Origin: Phycisphaerae bacterium | Lineage (GTDB): Bacteria; Planctomycetota; Phycisphaerae; Phycisphaerales; Phycisphaeraceae | Assembly (NCBI GenBank): GCA_030425705.1 | Contig: JAUHZU010000002.1 | Coordinates: 124,001 to 188,000, forward strand | Reading direction: 5' to 3' | DNA length: 64,000 nt | Part shown: positions 1-8,190 of the stretch, in pieces | Numbering within the stretch: position 1 is the stretch's first letter | How the letters are laid out: each line of letters opens with the position of its first letter | Notes under the pieces: generated by a model | Seen by the model: only the letters and a program-made list of their open reading frames with translations | The model's database searches: none | Told to the model about the DNA's origin: nothing | Program-made: the position numbers and the translations under genes

Positions 1-1
1 C

Positions 2-28
2 TTCAGCCCCGAATTGGCCGGCGAATAG
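2..28 (+). CDS. Possible 3' end of an upstream gene (partial)
   Basis: Reading from base 2 gives eight codons (FSPELAGE) and a TAG stop, with the gene start lying outside the window. A short open tail at an edge can occur by chance, so the only support is that the next gene points the same way and that no other gene covers these bases. No function can be assigned. Confidence 0.2.
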   Translation, partial: FSPELAGE

Positions 29-153
29 TCACCCTTGTCGCCGCACAGCAGGCGCTGCCGCGCCCATCCTGCACCTCGCATGCCGCAGCCACGGTCGGCG
101 AGTGATCCCCTCACTTACCCTCGACCGGTCGAAACCCAGCAACGGTAAAGTCC

Positions 154-1152
154 ATGAACATCCTTCGTTTTCTGGTACCTGGTTTCCTTTTGGCGTTGTC
201 GGGAGCGGTGTTTCTAGGAGGCCGCGCGCCTTATGTAGACGCGAGTGAGGCCCGGCCCGGCGAGGGCTCACCGATCGAGAAGATCGGTACGATCGATGTA
301 GACACGGTCGAGACCAGCCCGGTCGTGTTCAAGGACACGCTATACCGCTTCGAGTCGATCCGGCCCGGCTACCACGGCAACACGACCGGCCAGCCCTACT
401 TCCAACTCGTCGATGTCGCGACGGGCCAAGCCACACCCGCGTTCGCACACGGGCATGCGCTGGGCTCGGCCTATGCCGAGGACGGCACGATGTATGTCTA
501 CGGCACCGCGGGATGGGGCAGCTCGATCGTCCGGGTCTTTGTCTCCACCGACCTCGAACACTGGGAGGAGCACGTCGCCCTCGACCTGCCGGGTTGGGAG
601 CTCTATAACACCAGCGTCTGCAAGGCGGAGGACGGATATGTCATGGCCTTCGAGGTCGGCGGGCCGCCCGAGGTCGCCGGCCAACGCTTTACCGGCCGGT
701 TCGCGTTGTCCGACGACCTGCTCGAGTGGACGCTGCTGCCCGAGCCGGCCGTCTACACCAAAGAAAAGTACTCCGCCTGCCCGACGATCCGCTGGTCCAA
801 CGGGTGGTACTACATGACCCACCTCGAAGCGATCGGCGGGTACCGGTTCGAGACCCACATGGTCCGAAGCCGGGACCTGGCAACCTGGGAGATCAGCCCG
901 GGCAACCCGGTCATAACGTTCGATGACCGCGACAAGGCCATCGCGTCGGATCGGCTGACCCGCGAGCAGATCGAGCACATCCGCGGCGCGCTGAACCGGA
1001 ACAACTCCGATATCGACTACACCGAGTTCGACGGCCAGGTCGTCATCTACTATTCCTGGGGCGACCAGACCGGCAACGAGTTCCTGGCCAAGGCGTTTTT
1101 CCGCGGGACCCTGGATGAGTTTTTCGCGTTCTACTTCGACACGTCCGAGTAA
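154..1152 (+). CDS. Secreted GH43-like five-bladed beta-propeller protein
   Basis: A 332-residue protein with an N-terminal hydrophobic stretch (about residues 1-25) that looks like a signal peptide, so it probably acts outside the cytoplasm. The rest has the repeated WxxSxDLxxW-like blade pattern of family 43/62-type glycosidase propellers, for example STDLEHWEEH, SDDLLEWTLL and SRDLATWEIS. I did not identify the catalytic acid triad with certainty, so it may be a glycosidase (arabinosidase/xylosidase type) or a non-catalytic propeller. It lies 27 bases before an SDR gene and just upstream of a fucosidase on the same strand, which suggests a small polysaccharide-use operon. Family assignment is moderate and the substrate is unknown. 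Confidence 0.65.
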   Translation: MNILRFLVPGFLLALSGAVFLGGRAPYVDASEARPGEGSPIEKIGTIDVDTVETSPVVFKDTLYRFESIRPGYHGNTTGQPYFQLVDVATGQATPAFAHGHALGSAYAEDGTMYVYGTAGWGSSIVRVFVSTDLEHWEEHVALDLPGWELYNTSVCKAEDGYVMAFEVGGPPEVAGQRFTGRFALSDDLLEWTLLPEPAVYTKEKYSACPTIRWSNGWYYMTHLEAIGGYRFETHMVRSRDLATWEISPGNPVITFDDRDKAIASDRLTREQIEHIRGALNRNNSDIDYTEFDGQVVIYYSWGDQTGNEFLAKAFFRGTLDEFFAFYFDTSE

Positions 1153-1179
1153 GACCCCGATCCCCCGAGCACAACGGGC

Positions 1180-1959
1180 ATGAAGCTGCAGGATAAAGTC
1201 GTTGTTGTGACCGGCGGCAGCAAGGGGATCGGGCTCGGCTGCGCCCGTGTGATGGGCCGGCACGGCGGCAGGGTCGTGATCGCGGCGCGCGGGGAGGCCG
1301 CGGGCCAGGACGCCGAGCGGTCCCTGCGTGACGCGGGCATCGACGCGCTATTCATCCCCTGCGATGTCACCCGCGAAGATGCGATGCGCGGGCTGATCGA
1401 CCGTACCCTTGAGCGCTTCGGCCGGCTGGACTGTTTCATCAACAACGCCGGCTGGCACCCGCCGGCGATGACGATCGACCAGGTCGGGCTGGACGACTTC
1501 GAGTCGCTGCTCCGGCTGAACCTGACCAGCACGTTCCTGGGCTGCAAGCTCGCGCTGCCACACCTGCTCGAGACACGGGGCAGCATCATCAACATGTCCA
1601 GCGCGGTTGGCGAGATCGGCCAGGCCGGGGCGTGCAGCTATGTCACGACCAAGGCCGGGCAGATCGGCATGACCAAGGCGCTGGCGCTGGACCTCGCGCC
1701 GCGCGGAGTGCGTGTCAATGCGGTCGCGCCGGCGGGTGTCATGACCCCGCTCATGCAGGAGTGGGCCGACACCGAGTACGACCCGAAGGCCGCGCTCGAG
1801 ATGGTCGACCGCTGGCACCCCGTGGGGCGGATGGCCACGATCGACGAGGTCGGCGAGGTCTGCGCCTTCCTCGCCAGCGACGAGGCCGCGTTCATCACCG
1901 GGCAGGTGATGATGGTCGATGGCGGTGCCGGCCTGGGGTACGCCGACAAGGCCACCTGA
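1180..1959 (+). CDS. SDR-family NAD(P)-dependent oxidoreductase
   Basis: A 259-residue classical short-chain dehydrogenase. The cofactor-binding glycine motif is TGGSKGIGLG near residue 12, the structural NNAG motif is near residue 88, and the catalytic Ser plus Tyr-xxx-Lys appear as MSSAVG and SYVTTKAG near residues 140-160. The C-terminal ITGQVMMVDGG is typical of 3-oxoacyl-ACP reductase/sugar dehydrogenase-like SDRs. Its place between a GH43-like protein and an alpha-L-fucosidase hints at a sugar dehydrogenase, such as L-fucose dehydrogenase, but this is inference from context only. The family call is secure; the substrate is not. Confidence 0.85.
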   Translation: MKLQDKVVVVTGGSKGIGLGCARVMGRHGGRVVIAARGEAAGQDAERSLRDAGIDALFIPCDVTREDAMRGLIDRTLERFGRLDCFINNAGWHPPAMTIDQVGLDDFESLLRLNLTSTFLGCKLALPHLLETRGSIINMSSAVGEIGQAGACSYVTTKAGQIGMTKALALDLAPRGVRVNAVAPAGVMTPLMQEWADTEYDPKAALEMVDRWHPVGRMATIDEVGEVCAFLASDEAAFITGQVMMVDGGAGLGYADKAT

Positions 1960-1995
1960 CCCACACGTTTGCCTTTTCTTTTTAACCGGAGACCG

Positions 1996-3777
1996 ATGAT
2001 GAGATCGCTTGCATCAATGGGGTGGCTGTGCCTCTGCCTGTCCGCCGTGGCCTGTAACGCCACGCCGGCGGCGGCAGAGCCCGAGCCCGTGACGGACCAG
2101 GACGCACGCATGGCGTGGTTCCGCGAAGCGCGTTTCGGGATGTTCATCCACTTCGGGCTCTACTCGGTCGCGGCCGGCGAGTGGGACGGCCAGCCCGTGG
2201 GCTTCGTGGAGTACTTCGGTTTCCGCAACCCCGAGGACTGGCAGGCCCTGTTGGACGACTTCAACCCGGTCGATTTTGATGCCGACGAGATCGTCCTGGC
2301 CGCAAAAGACGCGGGCATGCGCTACCTGGTGGTGACGTCCAAGCACCACGACGGGTTCTGCCTGTTCGACTCGGCGTACACGGACTTCGATGTGATGTCG
2401 ACGCCTTTCCGCAGGGACATCGTCCGGGAGCTGTCCGAGGCGTGCCGCCGACACGGGCTGCGCTTCGGTCTGTATTACTCGATTATCGACCTGGACCACC
2501 CCGACTATCTGCCGCGCCACGACTTTGACCCCCGGCCCGAGGAGGACGCGGACTTCGAGCGGTACATCCAGTTCATGAAGGACCAGCTCCGCGAGCTGCT
2601 GACCGGCTACGGCCCGATCGATGTCGTCTGGTTCGATGGGGAGTGGTACGACACGTGGGACAGCGAGCGGGCACACGAGTTCTGGGACTTTGTGCGCGGG
2701 CTGCAGCCCGACGCGCTGATCAACAACCGGATCGACAAGGGCCGGGCCGGCATGCAGGGCATGAACACCGACGATCATTACCTTGGCGACTTCGGCACGC
2801 CCGAGCAGGAACTGCTCACACGCAACCCCGGCGCAGACTGGGAGACCTGCCAGACCATGAACCGGCACGGCAACTGGGGCTGGCGGCACGATGAAGGCAA
2901 CTACTACAGCCAGACCGAACTGGTCCACCAGGTGATCCGCTGTGCGAGCATGGGCGGGAACATGCTCCTGAACATCGGCCCGAAGGATGATGGATCGATC
3001 CCGCAAACCCACCGCGACCGGCTCGAGGCGATCGGGCGGTGGATGTCGATGCACGGCGACACGGTGTACGGATCGCAGGCATCGCCCTACTCCCAGCCGC
3101 CGGCATGGGGCTGCTGCACGCTGAACGGCAGCACGCTGTACTGCCACGTCTTCGCGTTCCCCCCGGACAGGAGACTGGTGCTGCCGGTGATCGAGGGTGA
3201 GATCGTCGAGGTGTGGGCCCACGCGGATGCCGGGCGCCCGGCGCTCGCGTTTGAACGGTTGGAGGATGGATCGGTCGCGGTGGATCTGTCCGGGGTAGAG
3301 CCCGACCCGCATGCGACGGTGGTTGCGATGCGCTTCGCGGCGCCGCCGACCGCCCCGCCGTTCTCCGTGCGGCCCGACCACAACGGCGTGCTGACGCTGC
3401 GGGCGGCCGATGCGGCGATCCACGGCTCAGCCCGTTACGACGCACAGCGCGGGAGCGTGGGCTACTGGGTCGACGCCTCCACCTCGGTTAGCTGGCCGGT
3501 CACGGTTACGGCACCCGGGCGGTACACGGTCGATGTGAGCTACGGCTGCGCGGGCGATGGCGGCGGCACCTACGCGGTGGAGCTCGCCGGCTCGCGCGTG
3601 ACCGCCGAGAGCCAGGACACCGGCGGCTGGTTCGAGCGGCAGACCGACACCGTCGGCGAGTTAGTCGTTGAGCGGGCCGGCACATACGACCTCACGGTGA
3701 GCATTGTTGACATGCCCGGCGTCGCGGTGTTTGACCTGCAACACCTGGTGCTCCGTCCGGTCACGGACGCGCCATGA
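1996..3777 (+). CDS. Alpha-L-fucosidase, GH29
   Basis: A 593-residue exported glycoside hydrolase. Family 29 hallmarks are RFGMFIHFGLYS near the N-terminus, SKHHDGFCLFDS, and VVWFDGEWYDTW, whose Asp after WF is the expected nucleophile. A C-terminal beta-sandwich (about residues 440-590) with a carbohydrate-binding look follows the catalytic barrel. The start is set at ATG 1996 after an ACCGGAGACC ribosome-binding region rather than at an upstream ATG. The N-terminus is a signal peptide ending near AVAC, which could be a weak lipobox. Together with the preceding SDR it suggests use of fucose-containing glycans. No clear terminator follows. Confidence 0.9.
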   Translation: MMRSLASMGWLCLCLSAVACNATPAAAEPEPVTDQDARMAWFREARFGMFIHFGLYSVAAGEWDGQPVGFVEYFGFRNPEDWQALLDDFNPVDFDADEIVLAAKDAGMRYLVVTSKHHDGFCLFDSAYTDFDVMSTPFRRDIVRELSEACRRHGLRFGLYYSIIDLDHPDYLPRHDFDPRPEEDADFERYIQFMKDQLRELLTGYGPIDVVWFDGEWYDTWDSERAHEFWDFVRGLQPDALINNRIDKGRAGMQGMNTDDHYLGDFGTPEQELLTRNPGADWETCQTMNRHGNWGWRHDEGNYYSQTELVHQVIRCASMGGNMLLNIGPKDDGSIPQTHRDRLEAIGRWMSMHGDTVYGSQASPYSQPPAWGCCTLNGSTLYCHVFAFPPDRRLVLPVIEGEIVEVWAHADAGRPALAFERLEDGSVAVDLSGVEPDPHATVVAMRFAAPPTAPPFSVRPDHNGVLTLRAADAAIHGSARYDAQRGSVGYWVDASTSVSWPVTVTAPGRYTVDVSYGCAGDGGGTYAVELAGSRVTAESQDTGGWFERQTDTVGELVVERAGTYDLTVSIVDMPGVAVFDLQHLVLRPVTDAP

Positions 3778-3861
3778 CGATGTGTCCCATCGTGCGTTGT
3801 GCAGCATGACACGAGCCGGTGTGGACCTAGGGAGGCCCCTACAGGTTAATCCACTACTGGA

Positions 3862-3889
3862 TTGACGCCCGGGTTTCGGCCGATATCTT
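3862..3889 (+). promoter_or_regulatory. Candidate sigma-70-type promoter of the lysine operon
   Basis: TTGACG at 3862-3867 and TATCTT at 3884-3889 are separated by 16 bases. They sit immediately before the leader ATG at 3898, so transcription would begin within a few bases of that ATG. The leader peptide would then be read from an almost leaderless transcript, which fits the absence of a ribosome-binding site before it. This is inferred from sequence resemblance only. Confidence 0.5.
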
Positions 3890-3897
3890 GTCCCGCC

Positions 3898-3987
3898 ATG
3901 ACCTTCCTGACCAAAAAATCCGTCAAAGCCAAAGACGCCTCCGGCGTCCGGGCTGTGGCGGTGGCTGAGGGTCGAGCGATTCACTAG
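3898..3987 (+). CDS. Lysine-rich attenuator leader peptide (29 aa)
   Basis: A 29-codon reading frame begins MTFLTKKSVKAKDASG and ends at a TAG at 3985. Four of residues 6-12 are lysine, all encoded AAA (3913-3918, 3925-3927, 3931-3933), whereas the four lysines of the downstream lysX are all AAG. The frame lies directly ahead of overlapping RNA hairpins and an intrinsic terminator, the classical layout of a ribosome-mediated attenuator in which stalling at lysine codons would report lysine shortage. There is no obvious Shine-Dalgarno sequence, and the promoter position implies a near-leaderless start. The peptide itself probably has no other function. Confidence 0.75.
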   Translation: MTFLTKKSVKAKDASGVRAVAVAEGRAIH

Positions 3988-4044
3988 AACGCTCCACACG
4001 ACAGACCAACCTTCCAGACCCCCGGACGCTGTTCGGGGGTTTTT
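3934..4044 (+). promoter_or_regulatory. Lysine-operon transcription attenuator (competing hairpins)
   Basis: Three mutually exclusive pairings can be read. Segment 1 (GACGCC, 3934-3939) pairs perfectly with GGCGTC at 3943-3948, directly behind the last lysine codon. Segment 2 (GCGTCCGGG, 3944-3952) is perfectly complementary to CCCGGACGC at 4021-4029, giving an antiterminator. Segment 3 (4019-4027) pairs with segment 4 (4031-4039) to form the terminator. A ribosome stalled on the lysine codons would cover segment 1 and free segment 2 to block the terminator. A ribosome that reaches the stop codon would let 1:2 and 3:4 form. The structures are seen; the regulation is inferred. Confidence 0.75.
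4019..4044 (+). terminator. Intrinsic terminator of the lysine attenuator
   Basis: A nine-pair stem (CCCCCGGAC at 4019-4027 with GTTCGGGGG at 4031-4039, including one G-U pair) has a three-base loop and is followed at once by TTTTT at 4040-4044. It lies between the leader peptide and lysW, where only a conditional terminator makes sense. Confidence 0.8.
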
Positions 4045-4071
4045 CTATCCACGACCCGAAAGGTACCCACC

Positions 4072-4257
4072 ATGCTCGAGACGACGACCCCCCCCGCCCT
4101 CTGCCCCGAATGTGACGCGGAGATCCGCTTTGCCCGCCCGCCTCTGAACGGTGAGATCGCGCACTGCTCGGCCTGCAGCGCCGAACTCGAGGTGACCTGC
4201 ACGCAGCCGATCCGGCTGGAGCTGGCGCCCGAGGTCGAGGAAGACTGGGGCGAGTAA
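4072..4257 (+). CDS. lysW: LysW-type amino-group carrier protein
   Basis: A 61-residue acidic carrier protein. It has two Cys pairs of a zinc-ribbon (CPEC at 11-14 and CSAC near 32-35) and ends in the diagnostic EDWGE tail, whose terminal glutamate gamma-carboxyl is the attachment point for the amino group of alpha-aminoadipate (or glutamate) in known LysW systems. It is the first structural gene after the attenuator and is followed by lysX, lysY, lysZ and lysK. LysW protects the amino group and carries the intermediate between the pathway enzymes in the cytoplasm. AAAGG upstream of the ATG is a reasonable ribosome-binding site. Confidence 0.95.
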   Translation: MLETTTPPALCPECDAEIRFARPPLNGEIAHCSACSAELEVTCTQPIRLELAPEVEEDWGE

Positions 4258-4303
4258 CCCCGCGGAACCCCGTGATTTTCAGCCCCGAACAAGGACGACC
4301 CGA

Positions 4304-5179
4304 ATGCGACTCGCGATGACCTATACCCGCCTGCGGACCGAAGAACGCCTGCTGTTGGATGCGTTCGAGGGGCAGGGGATCGACGTAGACCCGATCGACC
4401 TGCGGTCGGCGGTGTTTGACCCGGCGGACGCCGGCGACTGGCGGCGCTACGACGCGGTGCTGGACCGGTCGGTGAGTCTGACCGCGACGCTCACGGCGGT
4501 GCGGGTCCTCGAAGGGCTCGGCGTGCGGTGCATCAACCCGCTGTCGGCGGTCGAGGCGTGCTCGGACAAGCTGGCGACGACGATCGCGCTGCTGCGGGCC
4601 GGTGTACCGACGCCCGCAGTCCGTGTCGCCACGGGGGTCGAGTCGGGACTGGTGGCGATCGAGGCGATCGGCTACCCCGCGGTGCTCAAGCCGACGGTCG
4701 GGAGCTGGGGCCGGCTGGTCGCGCGGGTCAACGACCGGGACGCGGCGGAGGCGCTGCTCGAACACCGAGCGACGCTCGGGTCCGCCCAGCAGGGCGTGTT
4801 CTACGTGCAGGAGCACATCGACAAGCCCGACCGCGATATCCGCGTGTTTGTGGTTGGCGGCGAGCCGGTCGCGGCGATTGTCCGGCACAGCGCGCACTGG
4901 GTCACGAACACCGCGCGCGGCGCGACGGCAGAGGGGCTGGAGCTGACCGACGCGTTGCGGTCGATCGCGCGGCGCTCGGCCAAGGCGGTCGGCGCGGACC
5001 TGGTCGCGGTGGACCTGCTGGAGTGCCCGCGGCGCGGGCTGCTGGTCAACGAGCTGAACCACTCGATGGAGTTCCGCAACAGCATCACGACGACGGGCGT
5101 GGATATCCCTGGCCTGATCGCCCGTTACGCCGCGTCGATCGCTGACACGCTCCGCGCGCGGGAGGCCGCGTCCGCATGA
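4304..5179 (+). CDS. lysX: LysW-aminoadipate ligase LysX (ATP-grasp)
   Basis: A 291-residue RimK-like ATP-grasp ligase that joins the amino group of alpha-aminoadipate to the C-terminal glutamate of LysW at the cost of ATP. Visible marks are SDKLATTIALLRAGVPTP near residue 87, VLKPTVGSWGR near 126, the hinge VQEHIDKPDRDIRVFVVG and the metal/substrate motif NELNHSMEFRNS near residue 252, which is characteristic of LysX/ArgX. I cannot decide from sequence alone whether it takes aminoadipate or glutamate, but the lysine-coded leader supports aminoadipate. The stop overlaps the start of the next gene by four bases (ATGA), indicating translational coupling. Confidence 0.93.
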   Translation: MRLAMTYTRLRTEERLLLDAFEGQGIDVDPIDLRSAVFDPADAGDWRRYDAVLDRSVSLTATLTAVRVLEGLGVRCINPLSAVEACSDKLATTIALLRAGVPTPAVRVATGVESGLVAIEAIGYPAVLKPTVGSWGRLVARVNDRDAAEALLEHRATLGSAQQGVFYVQEHIDKPDRDIRVFVVGGEPVAAIVRHSAHWVTNTARGATAEGLELTDALRSIARRSAKAVGADLVAVDLLECPRRGLLVNELNHSMEFRNSITTTGVDIPGLIARYAASIADTLRAREAASA

Positions 5180-6204
5180 GCTTGCGCGCTTCCATCATCG
5201 GCGGCAGCGGGTACACCGGCGGGGAACTGCTCCGGCTGCTGCACGGCCACCCCCGGGCCGAGGTCGGCCAGGTCTCCTCGCGGGCGCTGGCCGGCCAGCC
5301 CCTGCACCGCCGGCACCCGAACCTGCGCGGCGTGATCGACACGCCGTTCTGCACACCCGATGACGTCGGCCCGTGCGACGTGTTGTTCCTGTGCATGCCG
5401 CACGGCCGCGCGGCCGGCGAGATCGAACGCTGGCGGCAGCTCGCGCCGCTGGTCGTCGACCTGTCCGCCGACTTCCGCCTCAGCAACCCCGACGACTACC
5501 GGCGGTGGTACGGCGAAGACCACCCGTCCCCCACGCGGTTGGGCGAAGCGGTTTACGGTCTGCCCGAAGTCACGGGCGATCGGCTGAACGGTGCGCGGCT
5601 CGTATCCGGCGTCGGCTGCAACGCGACGGCGATGACCCTGGCGCTCCTGCCCCTGGCGCGGGCCGGGCTCATCCGCCGGGCGATCGCCGACGTCAAGGTC
5701 GGCTCGTCCGAAGCGGGGGCCGAGCCCTCGGCCGGCTCGCACCACCCGGTCCGCGCCCGTACCGTGCGGACCTACAGCCCGTCGGGGCACCGCCACCTGG
5801 CCGAGGTGTTCCAATCGCTGGGCGAGCTGGACCTGGACGCGACGGTCAGCGCGGTCGACATGGTCCGCGGCGTGCTGTGCACCGCGCACGTCGAGCCCAC
5901 CCGGCGGTTGGAGATGAAGGAACTCTGGCGTCTGTTCCGCGAGGCGTACCGGGACACGCCGTTCGTCCGGCTGGTCGCGGACCGCTCCGGTCCCAACCGC
6001 CTCCCCGACCCGCGCGTGCTGGTGGGCTCGAACTTCGCGGACGTGGGCTTCGCGGTCGATGAGCGCTCGGGCCGGGTCATCGCGGTCAGTGCGATCGACA
6101 ACCTGGTCAAGGGCGCGGCGGGGTCGGCCGTGCAATCGATGAACCTCGCCCTGGGCCTGGACCAGACCCTTGGGCTGACCTTCCCGGGGCTGCACCCGGC
6201 CTGA
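5176..6204 (+). CDS. lysY: LysW-aminoadipyl-phosphate reductase LysY (ArgC family)
   Basis: A 342-residue NADPH-dependent reductase of the ArgC/LysY family that converts LysW-bound aminoadipyl phosphate to the semialdehyde. The nucleotide-binding motif GGSGYTGGELLRLL is at residues 9-22, and the catalytic cysteine lies in VSGVGCNATAM near residue 150, the LysY-type variant of the ArgC active site. The expected GSSEAGAEPS and HLAEV segments follow. It starts inside the lysX stop codon and ends 16 bases before lysZ. It could in principle serve arginine synthesis if the pathway is bifunctional. Confidence 0.93.
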   Translation: MSLRASIIGGSGYTGGELLRLLHGHPRAEVGQVSSRALAGQPLHRRHPNLRGVIDTPFCTPDDVGPCDVLFLCMPHGRAAGEIERWRQLAPLVVDLSADFRLSNPDDYRRWYGEDHPSPTRLGEAVYGLPEVTGDRLNGARLVSGVGCNATAMTLALLPLARAGLIRRAIADVKVGSSEAGAEPSAGSHHPVRARTVRTYSPSGHRHLAEVFQSLGELDLDATVSAVDMVRGVLCTAHVEPTRRLEMKELWRLFREAYRDTPFVRLVADRSGPNRLPDPRVLVGSNFADVGFAVDERSGRVIAVSAIDNLVKGAAGSAVQSMNLALGLDQTLGLTFPGLHPA

Positions 6205-6220
6205 TTTTTTGGAGCGTTTC

Positions 6221-7048
6221 ATGAGCATGCTGGTGATCAAGATCGGCGGGGGCGAGGGCATTGACCCGAACGGGATGGCGGCGGAGATCGCCGGGCTGGT
6301 GCGCGCGGGCGAGCGGCTGGTCGTCGTGCACGGCGGCTCGCACGAGACCAACGTCGTGGCCGAGGCGCTCGGCCACCCGACGCGCACGATCACCAGCCCC
6401 GGCGGCCAGCAGTCGCGCCGCACCGACCGCCGGACCCTCGAGGTCTTCGAGATGGTCTACTGCGGCAAGGTGAACAAGGGGCTGGTCGAGGCGCTGCGGG
6501 CCGAGGGCGTAGACGCGGTCGGGCTCAGCGGGATCGACGCGGGGCTGTGGACCGGCGAACGCAAGACCGCGATCCGGTCGGTAGAGGACGGCCGAACGGT
6601 CATCGTGCGTGACGATTTGTCGGGGCGGGTGGTGTCGGTGGATGCGGCGTTCCTGAACCTGCTGCTGGACGCGGGCCGGGTACCGGTGCTCACCCCGCCG
6701 GCGGTCACCCCGGAGGGTGTGGCGATCAATGTGGATGCGGACCGCGCGGCGGCGGCGACGGCGGCGGCGCTCGGGGCCGACGAGCTGCTTCTGCTCTCCA
6801 ACGTGCCGGGCCTGCTCCGTGACCCGGCCGACCCGGCATCGCTGATCACGGCCTGTGGTGCCGACGAGATGGACACCGCGCACGCCGCCGCGATGGGGCG
6901 GATGAAGAACAAGGTGCTCGCCGCGGAGGAAGCGCTGTGCGGCGGGGTGGCAACAGCCATCATCGGCTCGGCTCAGGGCGACCACCCGATCGCCCGGGCC
7001 CGCAATGGCGCGGGTACACGGTTCATGCAGGGGGTGACCAGCGGATGA
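6221..7048 (+). CDS. lysZ: LysW-aminoadipate kinase LysZ (ArgB family)
   Basis: A 275-residue amino-acid kinase that phosphorylates the side-chain carboxyl of LysW-bound aminoadipate before reduction by LysY. Family motifs include LVIKIGGGEG at the N-terminus, VVVHGGSHETN near residue 44 and NVDADRAAAATAAALGADEL near 170. The ATG at 6221 is chosen because GGAG lies six bases ahead; an upstream TTG at 6209 would overlap that site. Its stop overlaps the lysK start by four bases (ATGA). Length is as expected for the family. Confidence 0.93.
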   Translation: MSMLVIKIGGGEGIDPNGMAAEIAGLVRAGERLVVVHGGSHETNVVAEALGHPTRTITSPGGQQSRRTDRRTLEVFEMVYCGKVNKGLVEALRAEGVDAVGLSGIDAGLWTGERKTAIRSVEDGRTVIVRDDLSGRVVSVDAAFLNLLLDAGRVPVLTPPAVTPEGVAINVDADRAAAATAAALGADELLLLSNVPGLLRDPADPASLITACGADEMDTAHAAAMGRMKNKVLAAEEALCGGVATAIIGSAQGDHPIARARNGAGTRFMQGVTSG

Positions 7049-8190
7049 CCACGACGCCGATCGAGATCAACGACGATGACGTGCGCGTGCTGTTCGACCT
7101 GGTGTCGACCCCCAGCGTATCGGGCGACGAGCGGCGCGCGGCCGAGGTATTTCAGGGCCACGCCGACCGCATGGGCATGGACACGGAGATCGACGCCGTC
7201 GGCAACGCGCTGGCGCACCGCGGTGCGTCTGAGCACGCCGCGGCCGTGCATCTGGTTTTGCTTGGGCACATCGACACGGTGCCCGGGGACATCCCGGTCC
7301 GCGTCGAGGACAACATCCTGCACGGCCGGGGCAGCGTCGACGCGAAGGGCCCGCTGTCGGCGATGCTGGTCGCGGCCGCGCGTGCCGAGCTGCCCGAGGG
7401 CGTCCGCGTCACGGTGGCCGGTGCGGTGGGCGAAGAGTCGCCGACCTCGCCCGGGGCGAGGCACCTGGTGCCGCGTTACCGCCCGGACGCGTGCATCATC
7501 GGCGAGCCCAGCGGGTGGGAGGGCGTGACGCTCGGCTACAAGGGCCGGCTGGTCGTGACCGCGACGGCGACCGGCCCAAACGCTCACAGCGCGGGTCAGC
7601 AGCCGTCGATGGGCGATGAGGTAGCCGCGTGGTGGTCGCGCGTGCTCGCGTACGTTGCCGAACTGAACGCGGGCCGGCACGGCATCTTCCACACGGTTCA
7701 GGCGACGATACAGCGGCTGGAGACGGCCTGCGACGGGCTGACGCAGCGGGCGTTGATTGAAGGCGGCTTCCGCCTGCCCCCGGGCGTCGATCCGGATGAA
7801 TTCGAGGCCGAGCTGCGCGGGCTAGCCGGGGAGCATGTGGAACTGAGCGCACACGGGGCCGAGGCCGCGCACGCGACCGACCGCAACAACCCGGTCGCAC
7901 GGGCGCTCTCGTCGGCGATCCGGGCCCAGGGCGCACGCCCGCACCCGAAGCTGAAGACCGGCACCGCCGACCTCAACGTCGTCGCGCCCGTCTGGCGGTG
8001 CCCGATCGCCGCCTACGGCCCGGGCGACAGCGCGCTCGACCACGCCCCGGACGAGCGGCTCGACCTGGAAGAGTACGCGCGATCGATCCGCGTGCTTACT
8101 ACAGCGATCGAGACCCTCGCGAACGAACTTTCAACACCTCGATCGGTCGACGCAGCGCGCCGCGACCTTGCCGGGAGCCCTACACGATGA
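7045..8190 (+). CDS. lysK: LysW-lysine hydrolase LysK (M20 family)
   Basis: A 381-residue zinc carboxypeptidase of the M20/ArgE-DapE fold that in known systems releases lysine from LysW. The metal-binding segments LLGHIDTVPGD near residue 76 and GRGSVDAKGPLSAM near 97 are intact, followed by GAVGEESPTSPGARHL with the general-base glutamates. The start is placed at ATG 7045, overlapping the lysZ stop, rather than at a distant in-frame upstream codon. No LysJ aminotransferase gene is found between lysZ and lysK or elsewhere in the operon, so the amination step before LysK must be done by an enzyme encoded elsewhere. The next start codon overlaps its stop (ATGA). Confidence 0.9.
   Translation: MTTTPIEINDDDVRVLFDLVSTPSVSGDERRAAEVFQGHADRMGMDTEIDAVGNALAHRGASEHAAAVHLVLLGHIDTVPGDIPVRVEDNILHGRGSVDAKGPLSAMLVAAARAELPEGVRVTVAGAVGEESPTSPGARHLVPRYRPDACIIGEPSGWEGVTLGYKGRLVVTATATGPNAHSAGQQPSMGDEVAAWWSRVLAYVAELNAGRHGIFHTVQATIQRLETACDGLTQRALIEGGFRLPPGVDPDEFEAELRGLAGEHVELSAHGAEAAHATDRNNPVARALSSAIRAQGARPHPKLKTGTADLNVVAPVWRCPIAAYGPGDSALDHAPDERLDLEEYARSIRVLTTAIETLANELSTPRSVDAARRDLAGSPTR

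Noticed and set aside
3898-4071. Lysine riboswitch (L box) upstream of lysW
   Set aside because: The region is too short for the conserved L-box core. The lysine codons and competing stems explain it better as a translated attenuator.
4072-8190. AmCP-type secondary metabolite cluster (such as vazabitide-like) rather than lysine synthesis
   Set aside because: No tailoring, NRPS or transporter genes follow, and the leader peptide is rich in lysine codons, which points to primary lysine metabolism. It is not fully excluded.
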